From Centroberyx gerrardi (taxonomy: Eukaryota > Chordata > Actinopteri > Beryciformes > Berycidae): a stretch of 64,000 nucleotides of DNA. Below the pieces are notes generated by a model. That model was not told where the DNA came from, ran no database searches, and saw only the letters and a list, made by a program, of their open reading frames with translations. A program made the translations under genes and the position numbers. Positions 61,429 to 64,000 of the stretch are shown here, in pieces (position 1 is the first letter of the stretch; every line of letters starts with the position of its first letter). Location of the stretch: NCBI RefSeq assembly GCF_048128805.1, contig NC_136012.1:9310121-9374120 (forward strand), read 5' to 3'.

Positions 61429-61432
61429 GAGA
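61364..61432. repeat. (GT)n followed by (GA)n
   Basis: About 14 GT units and then GA units with interruptions. Confidence 0.85.
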
Positions 61433-61852
61433 ATGTGAAGGTAGGAAGAAAATTAGGAGGGAAAAAATGAATAAGGTTAATAAATGTTATTTCGAATGTT
61501 TTATTGCCAATATAGCACAACATTTGATTTATGATTGTAGCCTGTTCTCTTGCCATTCAAATGGTGAGTTTTTTAGGCCTGCTATTGAATCTAATTCAGT
61601 GTAAAATTCAAGTTGTACAATTCTTCCATTATTGTCAATCTATGATAAAGAATATAGCCTAACACGTGACCATGTGTCCTACATTTTATAGTATTATTCA
61701 ACTGTCCCGCAATGTCCTGCAAAATCAACATGCCTGTCCTGCAATTTGGTCATTTGTACAGTAAAATATGAAAATAAATCATGTCTTCTTTCCTTAAAAA
61801 CGCTTAGGTCAGACAACAAAGAAGGAAGACTGGGCTTAATGAGAAATGTGTG

Positions 61853-62781
61853 ATGATGATCTGTGTGCTGCTCTCCCTGCTGGCGTTCACGTCCATCAGT
61901 GAGTGAGAGAATCCGTTCTTCCCTTGGTATACAGTGCGTTTGACAGGGTGATGATGGATGGGCTGGCTGAGGGAATTCATGTTCAGGGCCGGATTTAAAA
62001 AAAAGTACCACATTGTATATAAGAGCTCACTACAAATGGAAAAAGGGGTTCGAAAATATTCAATGAAAGTGCCAGTTCCCTAGTTTTTGTATATGACTCA
62101 AAACTTAAGCTTACATTGCATAATTTCTATATGAAACATCCACGAATCCCTCTAGATTTTACAATACCTTATAACACTTTACCACAAAGAGAATGTTCTC
62201 TATGTTCTTGTGACTGTTTTTTTTTCTCTTCCGGCTAAAGTGGGAGCACTTGCCGAGGACAGCGGTGAAGAAGAGCCGGAAGCCCAAAGAGAGACGGATA
62301 CCAATCCTGTTTTTACACCAGACTACGTATGCTTGCTCCAACCTGTTCATATAAACCCAGACAGTCTTACATAACACACTCATAACCTCCCAATACTGTG
62401 AATCTGAGCCAGAAGACAGGAGAGCGATATAATTATATTCTCTCTCTGTCTCTCTCTCTCCCTCCCTCTCTCTCCCTCTCTCAGGATGCAGATGTGTATC
62501 TTCCGTCCAAGGCATTGCTGGTCTTGGGGTCTCTGCTGTTCTGGTGCGTATGGCTGCTCCTCCGCCTCCTCCAGCTCCTCCTCTGGTTGTTGTCCTGCCT
62601 GTTGTGGTTCGTCTCCGTCTCCGTCCGCCCCGTGTATCACTGTCTGTCATCTCTTCTGTCCCTCCTGCAGCTGCTTATATCTCACGTATGTGACGCTATG
62701 TACTTTGCGACCAACAGCACGGTGTGTATTTATGGCACTGTTCTTATTGTGGGCATTTCACTGCTCATGTACACCAGCTAA
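61853..62781 (+). CDS. Unrecognised small Leu/Trp-rich membrane protein, three exons
   Basis: Exons 61853-61898, 62241-62326 and 62485-62781 join in phase (142 aa) with proper GT-AG borders. Residues 1-19 look like a signal peptide (MMICVLLSLLAFTSIMGALA). Residues about 21-50 are acidic (AEDSGEEEPEAQRETDT). Exon 3 encodes two or three strongly hydrophobic segments: LVLGSLLFWCVWLLLRLLQL running into LLWLLSCLLWFVSV, then LLSLLQLLISHVC, then VCIYGTVLIVGISLLMY, before a TAA. The Leu/Trp spacing resembles an amphipathic membrane helix. ATTAAA at about 63013 could be the poly(A) signal. Two adjacent ATGs; the first is used. I do not recognise a family. It may be a fish-specific small membrane protein; membrane topology is inferred from composition only. 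Confidence 0.6.
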
Positions 62782-64000
62782 GGTGAAAATGAGTCCCCTG
62801 CTCTATCCGACTACTGAACTCATAGCCTATAACTACCTCCCCCAACACACACATATGCATGCAAGCACACACACACACACACCTTGCATTTTTAGATTGA
62901 TTTATTCTGCTGTTATATCTTCATTCTGTAGATTTGTTTGTCTATTGTCTATCGTTGTGACTGTCCTGCATGTTGTCTTTTACCATAAAAGAAGAACTCC
63001 TTATCAACAGTCATTAAATCATACCCTATTTGTGCACAGATTTTGCACATGAATTATATTTGACTTTCCTTGATTTTTTTTGTGTGCATAGATATATATA
63101 CATATATAGTGTGTGCAATGATTTAATCAAAGAGAAGGATGTAAAAAGTGATTTAGGTTTAGACATTCACCATATACATGACACCTTACATAAAAGAGCT
63201 ATACCTTCACTTCTTCTGCGTGTAGAAGAAGCCAAAGTCAGCTGTTATGTAGACAGAAGAAGCCAAAGTCTACATAACAATATAGTTACCAGACAGTGTA
63301 TGAGGCAAATCTGACTTATCCTTTACCTGGGAATCAATGACATGAATGAGATGATATGTTGTGAAGATTTTTTTCTTTTTACTGTATTTTGATGGACAGA
63401 CACTGAAAAAAACCTGCAAAGAAGCATGATGAACACAATACATGATTAATCACAACATCTTTTTTTTTTTTTTTACCTTTATTCATCCAAGGAAATTCAA
63501 CACAGCATGCATGCTCTTCTCCAGCAACAAGTTTTGGCGTGGGGTTATGTTTAAAAGTTTACTCTACCTTGTGTGTGCGTGTGTGTGTGTGTGTCAACAA
63601 TTCAGTCAAGCTTGACTTGCGCCCTGGAATGTCTTGACGCACCCAAAGCCAAATTTTAAAGCTGGTTTAGATAAAATAGCTGGCCCGCTCTGACCACTAA
63701 ATCAAACATCCCTCACACTCTTTTGCTGGGCAAATCTCTGCAGGCAGCACTCAAAACGTAAGCATTCCTGTCCTGTTAGGAGGTGTTCAGTTGAATTCCA
63801 TTCCCTGAATATGAAGCTGAGGTTTTTACTCTTGAGTATGGAGTGAAGTCTTCAGCCTCTGTCTAGTTTAGTCATGGAAGTGGCGTTTTCTTTCATTCTC
63901 TTTGTTTCTCTCTTACAAGTCTTCAAATGGCTTAAATTGAAGGCACTATAAGGTCTTATATACAAGTGAATGTTGCCTTCGAGTCTTAAATACAGTTTCA
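62782..64000. other. 3' flank, nothing recognised
   Basis: A CA tract at about 62866-62882, poly(T) at about 63461 and a GT tract at about 63572-63594. No exon or transposon ends found. Confidence 0.4.

Overview
The window looks like teleost fish genomic DNA, probably from a percomorph. The support is very dense (CA)n and (TC)n microsatellites, compact multi-exon vertebrate genes with GT-AG introns, teleost-type Tc1, hAT and MITE repeats, a tRNA-derived SINE, and proteins that match vertebrate families. No bacterial-style operons, CRISPR arrays or structural RNA genes were seen.

Layout. Bases 1-7.6 kb are intergenic: compound microsatellites, a foldback MITE and a Tc1-type MITE. The minus strand then carries rnf38 (8.76-20.72 kb, 12 coding exons with every splice phase agreeing, 635 aa, C-terminal RING-H2) and zcchc7 (22.94-31.24 kb, 8 coding exons, 483 aa, five CCHC knuckles). 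From 31.9 to 49.3 kb the DNA is a graveyard. It holds a truncated copy of a chemokine 3' end, a 2.7-kb foldback element that has swallowed a solo LTR, a decayed ceruloplasmin/hephaestin-like gene (plus), a lone MADF exon, and a USP37/26/29-like deubiquitinase that looks broken and lacks its C-terminal part (plus). An intact 4-exon CXC chemokine gene follows (minus, 49.18-50.36 kb), then a hAT element with a perfect 8-bp target duplication. Next comes a compact, strongly diverged Pax2/5/8-class gene (plus, 54.77-57.57 kb), a Tc1 relic, a RING exon fragment, and a small three-exon gene for a Leu/Trp-rich membrane protein that I do not recognise (plus, 61.85-62.78 kb).

Biology. In mammals RNF38, PAX5 and ZCCHC7 are close neighbours. 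An rnf38-zcchc7-Pax2/5/8 order here therefore suggests a rearranged remnant of the same block. The Pax gene has a paired domain, an octapeptide and a vestige of the C-terminal domain, but no partial homeodomain exon that I can find. It could be a decaying second pax5 copy from the teleost genome duplication, or a divergent pax8. That Pax gene and the unrecognised membrane-protein gene are the best candidates for something undescribed. The insertions give a readable relative history: two copies of the chemokine 3' end each act as the empty site for the insertion carried by the other.
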